This document shows, piece after piece, positions 15,799 to 25,129 of a DNA stretch of 64,000 nt; the first letter of the stretch is position 1, and the number at the start of each line of letters is the position of its first letter. The DNA lies in the NCBI RefSeq assembly GCF_013408305.1, contig NZ_JACBZS010000001.1, positions 124,001-188,000 on the forward strand. Reading direction: 5' to 3'. This DNA is from Naumannella cuiyingiana (GTDB taxonomy: Bacteria > Actinomycetota > Actinomycetes > Propionibacteriales > Propionibacteriaceae). The notes beneath the pieces were generated by a model that did not search any database, was not told the origin of the DNA, and worked only from the letters and a program-made list of their open reading frames with translations. A program made the position numbers and the translations under genes.

Positions 15799-15819
15799 GC
15801 GCCCGCGGCACCGGGGCGC
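15799..15819. terminator. Possible short hairpin in a convergent gap
   Basis: GCGCCC (15799-15804) and GGGCGC (15814-15819) form a 6-bp G/C stem with a 9-nt loop in the 36-bp space between the pentapeptide gene and the convergent alpha/beta-hydrolase gene. No T-tract follows on either strand. The position suits a terminator, but the evidence is thin. Confidence 0.3.
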
Positions 15820-16455
15820 TCAGGCGGGCTCGAGGAACTCCCAGATGGCGGCATTCAGGCCCCCGTCACCGAGTCGGGCGTACCGCCCGTCGGGCAATCC
15901 ACGCTCGACCAGCCGGACCGCGCGCTCGTCGGCACCATCGGCGAGGACCAGGGACGCAGCCCGCACCTCCCCGAGGCGCCCGGTGACATCGACCCGGCCG
16001 AGCGCATCGATGGCGGCCAGCAGCCGGTCCTTGTCGATATTGCGGTCGGCGAGGCGGCTGCGCGGCATCAGCTTCACCGCCATCCGCTGGCTCGCCCGGG
16101 CCCAGCCCGGCAGGCCGAGCAGCGGATCCACCAGCACCAGCCGGTCGACCAGCTCGGGATGGTCGGCGGCCAGCCGGATCGCGACCGCCGCGCCGAGGCT
16201 GCGCCCGCACAGGCTGATCCGCTGCACACCGTGCAACTGCGGCAGCCGCGCCAGCGCGTCGACCGCCGCGCCCAGATCGAACGCGCCGCTGTCGGTCGGC
16301 TTGGTTCCCGCGATCCACGGCGTCAGGGGCTGCCAACCCGGCGCCATCGCCACCACCTGGTCCTGCCAGACCAGCGGCGTCTCCCCCAGTCCGTGCAGGA
16401 AGACCAGCAGCCGTGGGGCATCCTGCGCGCCGGGCTCCGGCTGCGGTTCGCTCAC
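15820..16455 (-). CDS. Alpha/beta-hydrolase-fold protein, catalytic His not evident
   Basis: Protein of 211 aa. It has an oxyanion HG motif (LVFLHGLGETPLVW, 17-30), a nucleophile elbow CGRSLGAA with Ser86, and a candidate acid in LADGADE. The usual C-terminal GH motif carrying the catalytic histidine is replaced by RLGDGGLNAAIW, so a normal Ser-Asp-His triad is not visible. Its start overlaps the aroB stop by 4 bp, making it the last gene of the aro operon, where some actinobacteria have aroQ. It is not a dehydroquinase. An esterase/peptidase-like or non-catalytic role is possible. Confidence 0.7.
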   Translation of the reverse strand: MSEPQPEPGAQDAPRLLVFLHGLGETPLVWQDQVVAMAPGWQPLTPWIAGTKPTDSGAFDLGAAVDALARLPQLHGVQRISLCGRSLGAAVAIRLAADHPELVDRLVLVDPLLGLPGWARASQRMAVKLMPRSRLADRNIDKDRLLAAIDALGRVDVTGRLGEVRAASLVLADGADERAVRLVERGLPDGRYARLGDGGLNAAIWEFLEPA

Positions 16456-17537
16456 GCGTCACCTCCGAGTTCTCGGTACGCCGCGGCGAGCGCCGACTCG
16501 TCCGGGCCGGCGACCACGCACGCGCTCGCGAGCCCGTCCAACAGCACGAAGCGCAGCACCGCGCCGCGAGCCTTCTTGTCCAAAGCCATCGCCGCGCGCA
16601 GTCCGGACCACTCCCCGGCACCCGCCCCGGTCGTGGGCAGCCCCACCGCGGCAAGCACCTCCCGGTGCCGGTCCACCAGCGCATCGTCGGCCAGCCGCAG
16701 CCGGCGCGCCAGCAGCGCCGCATAGACCATGCCCACCGCGACCGCCTCGCCGTGCCGCCAGCGGTACTCGTGCACCCGTTCGATCGCGTGCGCCAGCGTG
16801 TGCCCGTAGTTCAACAGTTCCCGACCGACCCGCGTACCCTCCGAGGTCGCCTCACGAAGATCGGCCGACACCACGCGGGCCTTGACCGCGACGCCGCGGG
16901 TGATCAACTCCGTCAGCCGCGCCGAGTCCGGGCGTACCGCGTCGGCCGGATCATCCATGATCAGGTCCAGGATCTCCGGGTCGGCGATCAGTCCGCACTT
17001 GATCACCTCGGCCAGCCCGGCGACCAGGTCGGCCCTCGGCAGGGTGTCCAGCAGCGCGGGGTCACACAGCACCCCGGACGGTTCCCAGAAGGCCCCGACC
17101 AGGTTCTTGCCGGCGGCGATGTTGATCCCGGTCTTGCCGCCGACCGCGGCATCGACCATGCCGAGCACGGTGGTCGGGATCGTGATCAGGCGTACCCCCC
17201 GCAGCCAGCTCGCCGCGACGAATCCCGCCAGATCGGTGGTCGCACCGCCGCCGAGACCGACGACCAGGTCCGAGCGGGTGAATCCGTCGGCGGCCAGTCG
17301 GTCCCAGCACCGCGCCAGCACCGTCCGGGTCTTCGCCGCCTCGGCGTCGGGAACCTCGATCAGGCTGGCCGGTACGCCGAGATCCGCCGCGAGCCGCTCC
17401 GCCCGCTCCGCCAGCACGGCCGGGTGCAGGACGGCGACCCGGGACGCATCGCCCGCGAGCTCGCCCAGCCGCTCACTGGCGCCGCGTTCGATGATCACCG
17501 GGTACGGCCGTTCGGCGGCCACCTCGATCGTGCTCAC
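16452..17537 (-). CDS. aroB: 3-dehydroquinate synthase
   Basis: Enzyme of the shikimate pathway, 361 aa, that cyclises DAHP to 3-dehydroquinate using NAD+ and a divalent metal. Characteristic segments are [46 protein letters not shown] and the metal-site region [11 protein letters not shown] followed by HGEAVAVGM. It starts at a GTG that overlaps the aroK stop (GTGA). The longer open frame upstream runs through aroK in another frame and is not real. It is part of the aroE-aroC-aroK-aroB operon, read right to left. Confidence 0.96.
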   Translation of the reverse strand: MSTIEVAAERPYPVIIERGASERLGELAGDASRVAVLHPAVLAERAERLAADLGVPASLIEVPDAEAAKTRTVLARCWDRLAADGFTRSDLVVGLGGGATTDLAGFVAASWLRGVRLITIPTTVLGMVDAAVGGKTGINIAAGKNLVGAFWEPSGVLCDPALLDTLPRADLVAGLAEVIKCGLIADPEILDLIMDDPADAVRPDSARLTELITRGVAVKARVVSADLREATSEGTRVGRELLNYGHTLAHAIERVHEYRWRHGEAVAVGMVYAALLARRLRLADDALVDRHREVLAAVGLPTTGAGAGEWSGLRAAMALDKKARGAVLRFVLLDGLASACVVAGPDESALAAAYRELGGDA

Positions 17538-18034
17538 CCGGAGCGCTCCGCGATGATCAGGTCGGCCACCTCGGCGGCGGCCAGGTCGTCGGTGTCGACG
17601 GTCAGTCCGGCCGCGGCCGCATACAGCGGGGTTCGCTCGCCGAGCAGCTTGATCAACCGGCCGCGGACGTTGCCGAGCAGCAGCGGCCGCGCCACGTTCA
17701 GGCCCACTCGATCGGCGGCGCGACCCGCGCTCACCTTCAGCCACACCACCTCGTGGGCGGCCAGCGCGTCGCGGACCTGCGGGTCCAGCACGGCACCGCC
17801 GCCGAGGGAGACCACCCGCTCCCCCGGCTCCGCGAGCACCGCCAGCGTGGCCTCGCGCTCCAGGTCCCGGAACGCCTTCTCGCCGTCGGTCGCGAAGATC
17901 TCCGCGATCGCGCGGCCGGTGCCGGCCTCGATCAGTTGATCGACATCGACGAAGGGCAGCTCGAGCCGCTCGGCGAGCGCCGGGCCGACCGTCGACTTGC
18001 CCGAGCCGGGGGCGCCGACCAGGACCAGGCTCAC
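17534..18034 (-). CDS. aroK: Shikimate kinase
   Basis: P-loop kinase of 166 aa, normal for the family, that phosphorylates shikimate at the 3-hydroxyl. Walker A is GAPGSGKST near residues 8-16; the shikimate-binding Asp is in FVDVDQLIE, Arg in GEKAFRDLE, and the Gly-rich turn is VSLGGG. The lid arginine lies in NVARPLL. The start is a GTG overlapping the aroC stop by 4 bp, and its own stop overlaps the aroB start, so aroC-aroK-aroB are tightly coupled. Confidence 0.96.
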   Translation of the reverse strand: MSLVLVGAPGSGKSTVGPALAERLELPFVDVDQLIEAGTGRAIAEIFATDGEKAFRDLEREATLAVLAEPGERVVSLGGGAVLDPQVRDALAAHEVVWLKVSAGRAADRVGLNVARPLLLGNVRGRLIKLLGERTPLYAAAAGLTVDTDDLAAAEVADLIIAERSG

Positions 18035-19242
18035 GCGTGCACCTCCGCCGGCGCGACCGCCAGTCCACGCGCGGCGATGTCGGCGAGATAGGCCTCGGCA
18101 TTGCGCCGGGTCTCGCCGACCGAGTCGCCGCCGAACTTCTCCAGCGCCGCCTCCGCCAGCACCAGCGCGACCATCGCCTCGGCCACCACGCCGGCAGCCG
18201 GGACGGCGGCGACATCGCTGCGCTGGTGGTGCGCCGAGGCCGCCTCGCCGGTGGCCGTGTCGACGGTACGCAGCGCGCGCGGCACCGTCGCGATCGGCTT
18301 CATCGCCGCGCGTACCCGCAGCACCTCGCCGGTGCTCATCCCGCCCTCGGTGCCGCCGGAGCGACCGCTGGCGCGCCGCACCCCGCCGGCCGCCGGCTCG
18401 ATCTCGTCGTGTGCCCGGGAGCCCCGGGTGCGGGCCAGCGCGAAACCGTCGCCGATCTCGACGCCCTTGATCGCCTGGATACCCATCAGCGCGCCGGCCA
18501 GCCGCGCGTCCAGGCGCCGATTGCCCTGGCTGTAGCTGCCGAGGCCGGGCGGCAGCCCCCAGGCGACGACCTCGACCACCCCGCCGAGGGTGTCGCCCGC
18601 CTTCTGGCAGGCCTCGACCTCGGCATACATCGCCGCGGCCGCCTCCGGGTCCAGGCAGCGCAGCGGGTCGGCGTCGATCGCCGCCAGGTCACCCGGCCCG
18701 GGCAGCGTGCCGGGCGCCACCGAGACCGGCCCGAGCTCCACGACATGGGAGAGGATCGCGACGCCGAACGCCTGGGACAAGAAGTTCTGCGCCACCCGCC
18801 CGACGGCAACCCGCGCGGCGGTCTCGCGCGCCGAGGCGCGTTCCAGCACGGGCCGGGCCTCGTCGTGGGCGTACTTCTGCATCCCGACGAGATCGGCATG
18901 CCCGGGCCGCGGCCGGGTCAGCGCCGCGCCGCGCGCCTGCCCGGCCAACTCCTCCGGGTCGACGGGATCGGGCGACATCACGGTCTGCCACTTGGGCCAT
19001 TCGGTGTTGGCGACCTCGATCGCGACGGGCGAGCCCATCGTCTGCCCGTGGCGTACCCCGCCCAGCAGGCGCACCCGGTCGGCCTCGAACTTCATCCGCG
19101 CCCCGCGACCGTGACCGAGCCGGCGGCGCGCAAGCGCCTCGGAGATCTCGGAGGTGGTGATCGACACGTGCGCGGGCAATCCCTCGATGATGGCCACCAG
19201 GGCCTCCCCGTGGGATTCGCCGGCGGTCATCCAGCGGAGCAT
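18031..19242 (-). CDS. aroC: Chorismate synthase
   Basis: Enzyme of 403 aa that converts 5-enolpyruvylshikimate-3-phosphate to chorismate and needs reduced FMN. It starts [12 protein letters not shown], the first family signature, with [28 protein letters not shown] and the basic C-terminal motif [17 protein letters not shown] also present. The length agrees with actinobacterial AroC. It overlaps aroK by 4 bp and is separated from aroE by 13 bp, so it belongs to the same operon. Confidence 0.97.
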   Translation of the reverse strand: MLRWMTAGESHGEALVAIIEGLPAHVSITTSEISEALARRRLGHGRGARMKFEADRVRLLGGVRHGQTMGSPVAIEVANTEWPKWQTVMSPDPVDPEELAGQARGAALTRPRPGHADLVGMQKYAHDEARPVLERASARETAARVAVGRVAQNFLSQAFGVAILSHVVELGPVSVAPGTLPGPGDLAAIDADPLRCLDPEAAAAMYAEVEACQKAGDTLGGVVEVVAWGLPPGLGSYSQGNRRLDARLAGALMGIQAIKGVEIGDGFALARTRGSRAHDEIEPAAGGVRRASGRSGGTEGGMSTGEVLRVRAAMKPIATVPRALRTVDTATGEAASAHHQRSDVAAVPAAGVVAEAMVALVLAEAALEKFGGDSVGETRRNAEAYLADIAARGLAVAPAEVHA

Positions 19243-19255
19243 GGGCGCCAGTGTG

Positions 19256-20113
19256 TCACGGGGCCGCGCGCCGACGCAGTTCCGCCCGGCCGGCGGTCAC
19301 CAGCGTCGCCGCGGGCACGCCGCGGCCGATCATCAGCTCCAGCTGCAGCACGGCCTGGTCGGCCAGCAGCTCGAGCCCGTCGAGCACCTGCGCCCCGCGC
19401 TCGGCGGCGACGGCGGCGAGGGTGCTGGGCCAGGGGTCGTAGGCGAGGTCGAAGACCACCGGCGCCGTCGCGAACCGCGCCGCGACCGCCTCGGTCAGCG
19501 CACCGCCGGGCAGCGCGCTGACCACCAGATCGGTAGGCGGTGCCGCCGCGGACCAGTCCGCGATCTCGAGGCCCACCCCGGCGCGCGCGGCCAGCTCGCC
19601 GAGCGCGGCCGCCTTCTCCGGTGCCCGCGCGGCGACCAGCACCCGGCTGACGCCGAGGTCGGCCAGCCCGAGCAGCGCCGAGCGGGCGGTCGCGCCGCTG
19701 CCGAGCAGCAGCGCCGTCCGCGGCGCGAGCCCCGGGGCACAGCGGCGCACGGCGCGGGCCAGCCCCGCGATGTCGGTGTTGTACACGGTGACGGTACGCC
19801 GGTCCGCCGGCGCGTCCAGGATCACGGTGTTGCCGCCGCCGGCCAGCCGGGCCGCCGGGTCGATGCTGGCGCCGGGCAGATCGAGCAGCTCGGGCTTGTT
19901 CGGCATCGTCACGCTCAACCCGCGCCAACTCACGTCGAGGCCCTCGATCAGTGCCGCCACCCCGCCGCGCGGCACCTCGACCACGCCGTACTCCCAGTCC
20001 AGGCCGAGCTCGGCATAGGCGGCGCGGTGCATGGCCGGCGACAGCGAGTGCGCGATCGGGCTGCCGATCACCGCACAGCGCCGGATCGCGAGGGAGATCT
20101 CCGGCCTCAGCAC
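19256..20113 (-). CDS. aroE: Shikimate dehydrogenase
   Basis: NADPH-dependent reductase of 285 aa in the shikimate pathway. The substrate-binding motif [17 protein letters not shown] is at 17-33, the catalytic lysine is in TMPNKPELL, and the nucleotide-binding loop is [16 protein letters not shown] near 137-152. The open frame starts at a GTG that overlaps the mltG stop by 7 bp. As in many actinobacteria it lies between mltG and aroC. A 3-dehydroquinate dehydratase gene is not present in this cluster. Confidence 0.95.
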   Translation of the reverse strand: MLRPEISLAIRRCAVIGSPIAHSLSPAMHRAAYAELGLDWEYGVVEVPRGGVAALIEGLDVSWRGLSVTMPNKPELLDLPGASIDPAARLAGGGNTVILDAPADRRTVTVYNTDIAGLARAVRRCAPGLAPRTALLLGSGATARSALLGLADLGVSRVLVAARAPEKAAALGELAARAGVGLEIADWSAAAPPTDLVVSALPGGALTEAVAARFATAPVVFDLAYDPWPSTLAAVAAERGAQVLDGLELLADQAVLQLELMIGRGVPAATLVTAGRAELRRRAAP

Positions 20114-21291
20114 TTGCCCTTGTTCTCAGAACACCAGCGTCGCCAGGTCTCGACATTGCGCTGGTGCCCGGCGGCATCGTCGGCGAACTTGGTCTCGCCG
20201 GTCTCCAGGTTCACCGCGACGAAGTAGAGCCAGTTGCCGTCGGCCGGATTCGCCGCCGCCTCCAGCGCGGCCTTGCCGGGCGCCGCGATCGGGCCCGGCG
20301 GCAGGCCGTCGGCGACATAGGTGTTGTAGGGCGAGGGGTTCTTCCGCATCTCCTCGCTGGTGGACGCGCCGCCCCGCTTGTTGTTGGCGTACATGACCGT
20401 GGTGTCGAGCTGCAGCTTCATGCCCTTGTCCAGGCGGTTGTACAGCACCCGTGCGACCTTCGGCCGGTCCTCGTCGCGGCGTACCTCCTCCTCGATGATC
20501 GAGGCCACGGTGACGATCTCGCGCGGCGAGCGACCGAGCTCCTTCGCCCGCTTCTCCAGGTCGATGTCGCCCGCCACCTTGTCGAACTGGCCGGCCATCG
20601 CGGCCAGCACCGGGGTCGGGCCGGCGGCCACCTGCACGTTGTAGGTGTCGGGGAACAAGAAGCCCTCGGGATTGCCCTCGGCCCACGGCGACAGCCCGTA
20701 GGACTTGCCGTCCTTGGCCGCCGCCTCGAACTCCTCGACGCTCATCCCGGTCGCCTTGGCCAGCGCCTCGTACTGCTCGCCGATCCGCAGGCCCTCGCGG
20801 ATGGTCACCTTCTCCTGCTTCAGCGCATCGGGGGCGAGCATCCGGTCCAGCGCCTGGGCAGCGCTCATCTGGGTCAGCAACTGGTAGTAGCCCGCCTGCA
20901 GGTTCACCTCGTCGGTGCGGTTGCGGACGGCATTGCGCCAGGCCTCGGTGGACTTGATCACATCCTTCTCGACCAGCAGCGCGCCGATCTCGCTGACACT
21001 CGAGCCGGACGGCACCTCGACGAGGATCTCGGTCTCGCCCGGGCCGCGATAGTCCTCCGCGGTCAGGAAGCCCTCGATGCCGCTCTGCAGCTTGGTCATC
21101 GCGAACCAGCCGCCACCGACCAGCACAGCGAGGGAGATCAGCACGGCGATGGCGCTCTTGCCGTGATAGGCGACCGAACGCAGATTGACCCCCGACGGCG
21201 GGGTGGGCAGCTCGCCGCGGCCGTCGCGCGGCTCCGGCGCCTCGCCCGCCGCGCCCCGCCCGTGCGGTCTGGTGTCCACCGGGTCACTCAC
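20107..21291 (-). CDS. mltG: Endolytic murein transglycosylase MltG (YceG-like)
   Basis: Single-pass membrane protein of 394 aa: a Pro/Gly-rich cytoplasmic tail, one transmembrane helix at about 45-67, then the extracytoplasmic YceG domain. The catalytic glutamate region ASIIEEEVRRDEDRPKVARV and LQLDTTVMYA, followed later by SPYNTY, match the family signature. MltG cleaves nascent glycan strands and helps set glycan length. It starts at a GTG overlapping the ruvX stop by 4 bp. The ruvX-mltG-aroE order is the classical actinobacterial one. Confidence 0.95.
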   Translation of the reverse strand: MSDPVDTRPHGRGAAGEAPEPRDGRGELPTPPSGVNLRSVAYHGKSAIAVLISLAVLVGGGWFAMTKLQSGIEGFLTAEDYRGPGETEILVEVPSGSSVSEIGALLVEKDVIKSTEAWRNAVRNRTDEVNLQAGYYQLLTQMSAAQALDRMLAPDALKQEKVTIREGLRIGEQYEALAKATGMSVEEFEAAAKDGKSYGLSPWAEGNPEGFLFPDTYNVQVAAGPTPVLAAMAGQFDKVAGDIDLEKRAKELGRSPREIVTVASIIEEEVRRDEDRPKVARVLYNRLDKGMKLQLDTTVMYANNKRGGASTSEEMRKNPSPYNTYVADGLPPGPIAAPGKAALEAAANPADGNWLYFVAVNLETGETKFADDAAGHQRNVETWRRWCSENKGKC

Positions 21292-21773
21292 TGTTGCGTA
21301 CCTCCCCGGTCCGGCTCTCGCCGGATCGTCACTTCCTCGCCGGGCGGCTGCCCGGTCGAGCGCTCGGCCTCCAGCGCGTCGGTCAGGATCGCCACCGCCG
21401 CAGCCTGGTCGATCACGGAGCGCTGCCGGCGGGCCTTGCGACCCTGACCGGTCAGCATCCGCGAGGCGCTGACGGTGGTCAATCGTTCGTCCACCAACCG
21501 TAGCGGAACCTCGGGCAACGCCCGGGCGAGCTGTGCTGCGTGTTCCCGGATGCGAGCCGCCGCCGGACCCTCACCGCCGGCGAGCGAGCGCGGGAGACCG
21601 ACGACGATCTCGATCGGATCGTACTCGGCGACCAGCGCAACGATCCGGTCCACCGGGGCCGGCGAGGCGGGCACCGTCTCGACGGGGTACGCCAGGGCGC
21701 CGCGCGGGTCGCAGGCCGCGACCCCGATCCGTGCCTCGCCCCAGTCGATCCCGAGCCGGGTCCCGGTCCGCAT
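21288..21773 (-). CDS. ruvX: RuvX/YqgF-family Holliday junction resolvase-like nuclease
   Basis: Protein of 161 aa with an RNase H-like fold. Acidic active-site positions are visible in GIDWGEARIGVAACDP (8-23), VGLPRSL, DERLTT and DQAAAVAIL. In bacteria this family is linked to pre-16S rRNA processing and resolvase-like activity. The ATG at 21773 is chosen because the RNase H core begins right after it; the open frame upstream is an alaS shadow. It starts 5 bp after the alaS stop and overlaps mltG, so it is co-transcribed. Confidence 0.93.
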   Translation of the reverse strand: MRTGTRLGIDWGEARIGVAACDPRGALAYPVETVPASPAPVDRIVALVAEYDPIEIVVGLPRSLAGGEGPAAARIREHAAQLARALPEVPLRLVDERLTTVSASRMLTGQGRKARRQRSVIDQAAAVAILTDALEAERSTGQPPGEEVTIRREPDRGGTQQ

Positions 21774-21778
21774 GGCGC

Positions 21779-24457
21779 TCAGCCGCCGGACACGGCGCGC
21801 TCGACCGCCCCGAGCGCTTGGTCGGCGCGGGACCCGTCGGTGCCGCCGCCCTGGGCCAGGTCGGGTTTGCCGCCGCCCTTGCCGCCCAGCTCGGACGCGC
21901 CGACCCGGACCAGTTCCCCGGCGTTCAGCCCGCGATCGCGGGCCGGGCCGTTGACCGCGACCACGATGCCCGGCTTGTCGTCCGGCCCGCCGATCAGGGC
22001 CACCACGCCGGGCCGCTCGCCCAGCCGGTCGCGTACCTCCTGGGCGAGCGTCCGCAGGTCGTTGCCGGCGGCGTCGGCCCGCACGCCGACGAAGGCCACG
22101 CCGCCGAGGTCCTTGGCCCCGGCCAGGTGGTCCCCGATCGCCGCCCGCGCCCGCTCCGCGCGCAGGGCCGCGATCTCCTTCTCGGCCTCGCGGAGCTGGG
22201 TGACCATCCGGGAGACCCGGTCGGCGAGCTGGTCCGGCTGGACCCGGAGGGTGTCGGCCAGGCCGAGCACCAGGCTGCGCTCGGCGGCCAGCCGGTCGAA
22301 GGCGTCGCGGCCGACCAGCGCCTCGACCCGGCGTACCCCCGAACCGACGGAGGACTCCCCGGTCAGGGTCAGCAGGCCGATCTGGGAGGTGTCGGCGACG
22401 TGGGTACCGCCGCACAGCTCCCGCGACCAGGCACCGCCCAGCTCGACCATCCGGACCCGCTCGCCGTACTTTTCGCCGAACATCGCCATCGCCCCGAGCG
22501 CCTTGGCCTCGTCGAGGCTCATCTCGGTCGCGCTGACCGGCAGGTCGTCACCGATCGCCTCGGCCGAACGCCCCTCGATCTGGTCGCGCAGGTCCTTGCT
22601 CAGCGGCTGGTTGCTGCGGAAGTCGAAGCGCAGGTAGCCGGGCCGGTTGTAGGAGCCGGCCTGGACCGCCGTCGGGCCGAGCGCCTCGCGCAGCGCCGCG
22701 TGGATGATGTGGGTCGAGGTGTGGGCCATGCAGGCGCCGCGCCGGTTGTCGGCATCCACCTGGGCGGTGACCCGCTGCCCGGGGTGCAGCTCGCCCGCCT
22801 CCAGGCGGACCTTGTGCACGATCAGCCCCGGCACCGGCCGCTGCACGTCCAGCACCGTGAGGTCGGCGCCGTCGGCGCGGATGGTGCCGGAATCGGAGTC
22901 CTGCCCGCCGGCCTCGGCATAGAACGGGGTCTCCTCCAGCACGACCTCCACGACCTCGCCGGCCGTGGCCGCGGGGACCACCGCGCCGTCGCGGATTAGG
23001 CCGCGGATCCGGGTCTCCTCGCCGAGTTCGGTGAACCCGGTGAACCGGGTCTCGCCGTCGGCGCGGAGCTGGCGGTAGGCCTCGGTCGAGGTCGCGAGCC
23101 CCTTGCGGGCGCGGGCATCGGCCTTCGCGCGGTCGCGCTGCTCGGCCATCAGCGACGCGAACGCCTCCGTGTCGACCTTGAGCCCCTGTTCGGCCGCCAT
23201 CTCCAGGGTCAGGTCGACCGGGAAGCCGTAGGTGTCGTGCAACTGGAACGCGCTCTCGCCGGACAGCGTGTCGCCGCCGGCCGCGCGGGTCCGGGCCGCG
23301 GCGCCGGTGAAGATCTGCGTGCCCGCGGTGAGGGTACGCGCGAAGGCGCCCTCCTCGGCATAGGCCGCGGTCGAGGTGCCGTCCCAGTTGGCCTCCACCT
23401 CCGGCCAGGACTGCGCCATCAGGTCCTTGCTCACCGGCAACAACTCGGGCAGCACCGCGGTGTCGACGCCGAGCAGCCGCATCGCGCGGACCGAGCGGCG
23501 CAGCAGGCGGCGCAGCACGTAGCCACGGGCCTCGTTGCCGGGGCGTACCCCGTCGGTGAGCAGCATCAGCGAGGACCGCACGTGGTCGCCCACGACGCGC
23601 AGCCGCACATCGTCCTCACGGTCCGCGCCGTAGGTTTTGCCCGCGAGCTGTGCAGCGCGCTCGATGACGGGGAAGATCTCGTCGATCTCGTACATGTTGT
23701 CGACGCCCTGCAGCAGGTACGCCGTGCGCTCCAGCCCCATGCCGGTGTCGATGTTCTTGCTGGGCAGCGGGTGCGCGATGTCGAAGTCGGACTTCGACCG
23801 CACGGCCGACAGCTCCTCGGACATGAACACCAGATTCCAGATCTCCAGGAACCGGTCCTCGTCGACGATCGGGCCGCCGTCCGGGCCGTAGGCCGGCCCG
23901 CGATCGATGTAGATCTCCGAGGACGGGCCGCCGGGGCCCGGTACGCCCATCTGCCAGAAGTTGTCGGCCAGCCCCCGGCCCTGGATCCGCTCGTCGGGGA
24001 TGCCGACCTTGCGCCACAGCTTGCGCGCCTTCACGTCGCCGTCCGGATAGTCCGGGTGGTGGCCCGGCCCGAGCACGGTGACCCAGAGCTGGTCGGGGTC
24101 GAAGCCGAGGCCGCCGGCGCCCTGCGGGGTGGTGATCAGCTCGAACGCGTAGCGGATGGCGTCGGCCTTGAAGTAGTCGCCGAAGGAGAAGTTGCCGAGC
24201 ATCTGGAAGAACGTGCCGTGCCGGGTCGTCTTGCCGACCTCGTCGATGTCGAGCGTCCGCACGCACTTCTGGGCGCTGGTGGCCCGGTCCCACAGCGGCT
24301 TCTCCTCGCCGGTGAAGTACGGCTTGAACGGCACCATCCCGGCCGGCACGAACAACAGGGTCGGGTCCGGGTAGACCAGCGACGACGACGGGACCAGCTC
24401 GTGGCCGTTGCGCACGAAGAAGTCCAGGAACGTACGCCGGATGTCGGCCGTCTTCAT
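21779..24457 (-). CDS. alaS: Alanyl-tRNA synthetase
   Basis: Class II synthetase of 892 aa, normal length, starting MKTADIRRTFLDFFVRNGHE. The catalytic domain has the class II motif 2 region with KCVRTLDIDEVGKTTRHGTF and the motif 3 region GMGLERTAYLLQGV. The editing domain carries the zinc-site motifs HTSTHIIH and CGGTH. The C-terminal coiled coil and DHH-type domain follow. The start is supported by GAAGGA about 7 nt upstream. The reading frame stays open a further 213 codons upstream through the repeat cluster, but those residues are repeats and not part of AlaRS. A -10-like TAGGCT lies at 24513-24518. Confidence 0.97.
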   Translation of the reverse strand: MKTADIRRTFLDFFVRNGHELVPSSSLVYPDPTLLFVPAGMVPFKPYFTGEEKPLWDRATSAQKCVRTLDIDEVGKTTRHGTFFQMLGNFSFGDYFKADAIRYAFELITTPQGAGGLGFDPDQLWVTVLGPGHHPDYPDGDVKARKLWRKVGIPDERIQGRGLADNFWQMGVPGPGGPSSEIYIDRGPAYGPDGGPIVDEDRFLEIWNLVFMSEELSAVRSKSDFDIAHPLPSKNIDTGMGLERTAYLLQGVDNMYEIDEIFPVIERAAQLAGKTYGADREDDVRLRVVGDHVRSSLMLLTDGVRPGNEARGYVLRRLLRRSVRAMRLLGVDTAVLPELLPVSKDLMAQSWPEVEANWDGTSTAAYAEEGAFARTLTAGTQIFTGAAARTRAAGGDTLSGESAFQLHDTYGFPVDLTLEMAAEQGLKVDTEAFASLMAEQRDRAKADARARKGLATSTEAYRQLRADGETRFTGFTELGEETRIRGLIRDGAVVPAATAGEVVEVVLEETPFYAEAGGQDSDSGTIRADGADLTVLDVQRPVPGLIVHKVRLEAGELHPGQRVTAQVDADNRRGACMAHTSTHIIHAALREALGPTAVQAGSYNRPGYLRFDFRSNQPLSKDLRDQIEGRSAEAIGDDLPVSATEMSLDEAKALGAMAMFGEKYGERVRMVELGGAWSRELCGGTHVADTSQIGLLTLTGESSVGSGVRRVEALVGRDAFDRLAAERSLVLGLADTLRVQPDQLADRVSRMVTQLREAEKEIAALRAERARAAIGDHLAGAKDLGGVAFVGVRADAAGNDLRTLAQEVRDRLGERPGVVALIGGPDDKPGIVVAVNGPARDRGLNAGELVRVGASELGGKGGGKPDLAQGGGTDGSRADQALGAVERAVSGG

Positions 24458-24512
24458 CGAGTTCCTTCGGGGTCGAGCGATGTGGGTACGCCCGCGCGGG
24501 CGGGCGGCGTAC

Positions 24513-24518
24513 AGCCTA
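24513..24518 (-). promoter_or_regulatory. Candidate -10 element for alaS
   Basis: On the minus strand this reads TAGGCT, matching TANNNT. Predicted initiation near 24506 would give a leader of about 49 nt with a good Shine-Dalgarno. No T-box stem or specifier structure was recognisable in that short leader. Confidence 0.4.
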
Positions 24519-24556
24519 GCGCCGCGCCCGCCGAACGCCTGTCGAGCAGCGATCGC

Positions 24557-24651
24557 ACCGCCGGTCGAGCAGGCTCGCGAAGCGGGCGCCGTCGAGACCA
24601 CCCATCCACCGCCGGTCGAGCAAGCTCGCGAAGCGGGCGCCGTCGGGACCA
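24557..24651. repeat. Two tandem 44-bp repeats, GGTCGAGCA-type
   Basis: Two copies (24557-24600 and 24608-24651) of a 44-bp unit that starts ACCGCCGGTCGAGCA and ends GCGCCGTCGRGACCA, differing at two positions and separated by 7 bp. Each unit has GGTC at one end and a GACC end at the other. It is non-coding, at the left of a 640-bp repeat cluster upstream of alaS. Similar GGTCTCGACR...GCTCGACC strings are, from memory, widespread in actinobacterial intergenic DNA. Confidence 0.8.
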
Positions 24652-24815
24652 AGCCCCGAGCACAGCCCGAGCGCGCGGCGTACCCACCCCGCCCGACGAA
24701 ACCGACCACTCGCCCCGATTGTGGTGGACTTCCCAGGCCCAAGGCAGCCGAAAGCCCGACGAGTGGTCGCTTTCGGCGCGAAGCGCCCCGAGCGGTCTCG
24801 ACAGGTTCGACCAAC
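24647..24815. repeat. Long direct repeat, copy A (about 169 bp)
   Basis: Near-identical to 24926-25094 at a 279-bp offset, with only a few substitutions and one single-base indel near the right end. It contains an inverted pair CGACCACTCG (24703-24712) and CGAGTGGTCG (24760-24769), plus a nested stem GCCGAAAGC / GCTTTCGGC around the second arm, and it ends GGTCTCGACAGGTTCGACC. No protein-coding signal. Confidence 0.88.
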
Positions 24816-24922
24816 GCCGGTCGAGCAAGCAGGGAGCCAGCGCCGGTCGAGCAAGCGAGGGAGCCAGCGCCGGTCGAGCAAGCGAGGAAGCCAGCGCCGG
24901 TCGAGCAAGCGAGGAAGCCAGC
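24816..24922. repeat. Four tandem 26-27-bp repeats
   Basis: Four head-to-tail units, 24816-24841, 24842-24868, 24869-24895 and 24896-24922, each starting GCCGGTCGAGCAAGC and ending GCCAGC. The first lacks one base; units three and four are identical. They lie between the two 169-bp direct repeats. Tandem arrays like this vary in copy number between strains by slippage. Contiguous units without spacers rule out a CRISPR array. Confidence 0.88.
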
Positions 24923-24925
24923 GCC

Positions 24926-25094
24926 GACCAAGCCCCGAGCACAGCCCGAGCGCGCGGCGTACCCACCCCGCCCGCCGAAACCGACCACTCGCCCCGATTG
25001 TGGTGGACTTCCCAGGCCCAAGGCAGCCGAAAGCCCGACGAGTGGTCGCTTTCGGCGCGAAGCGCCCGTCCGGTCTCGACAGGCTCGACCAACC
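24926..25094. repeat. Long direct repeat, copy B (about 169 bp)
   Basis: Second copy of the 24647-24815 unit, including the CGACCACTCG / CGAGTGGTCG inverted pair and the GCCGAAAGC / GCTTTCGGC stem. It ends GGTCTCGACAGGCTCGACC, 35 bp before the downstream end of the small membrane-protein gene. The gap 24458-25129 holds only these repeats and the alaS promoter; no gene was seen. Confidence 0.88.
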
Positions 25095-25129
25095 AATCTT
25101 GCCGGGCTGACCGACGAGGCTCGACCAGC

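Noticed and set aside
24458-24520. T-box leader for alaS
   Set aside because: The predicted leader is only about 50 nt and lacks a T-box sequence or specifier stem.
24816-24922. CRISPR-like short repeat array
   Set aside because: Units are contiguous with no unique spacers and there are no cas genes.
24458-25096. In-frame 213-codon extension upstream of the alaS start
   Set aside because: It is open only because GC-rich repeats lack stops. The residues are repeats unlike any AlaRS, and ATG 24457 has a good RBS and the family N-terminus.
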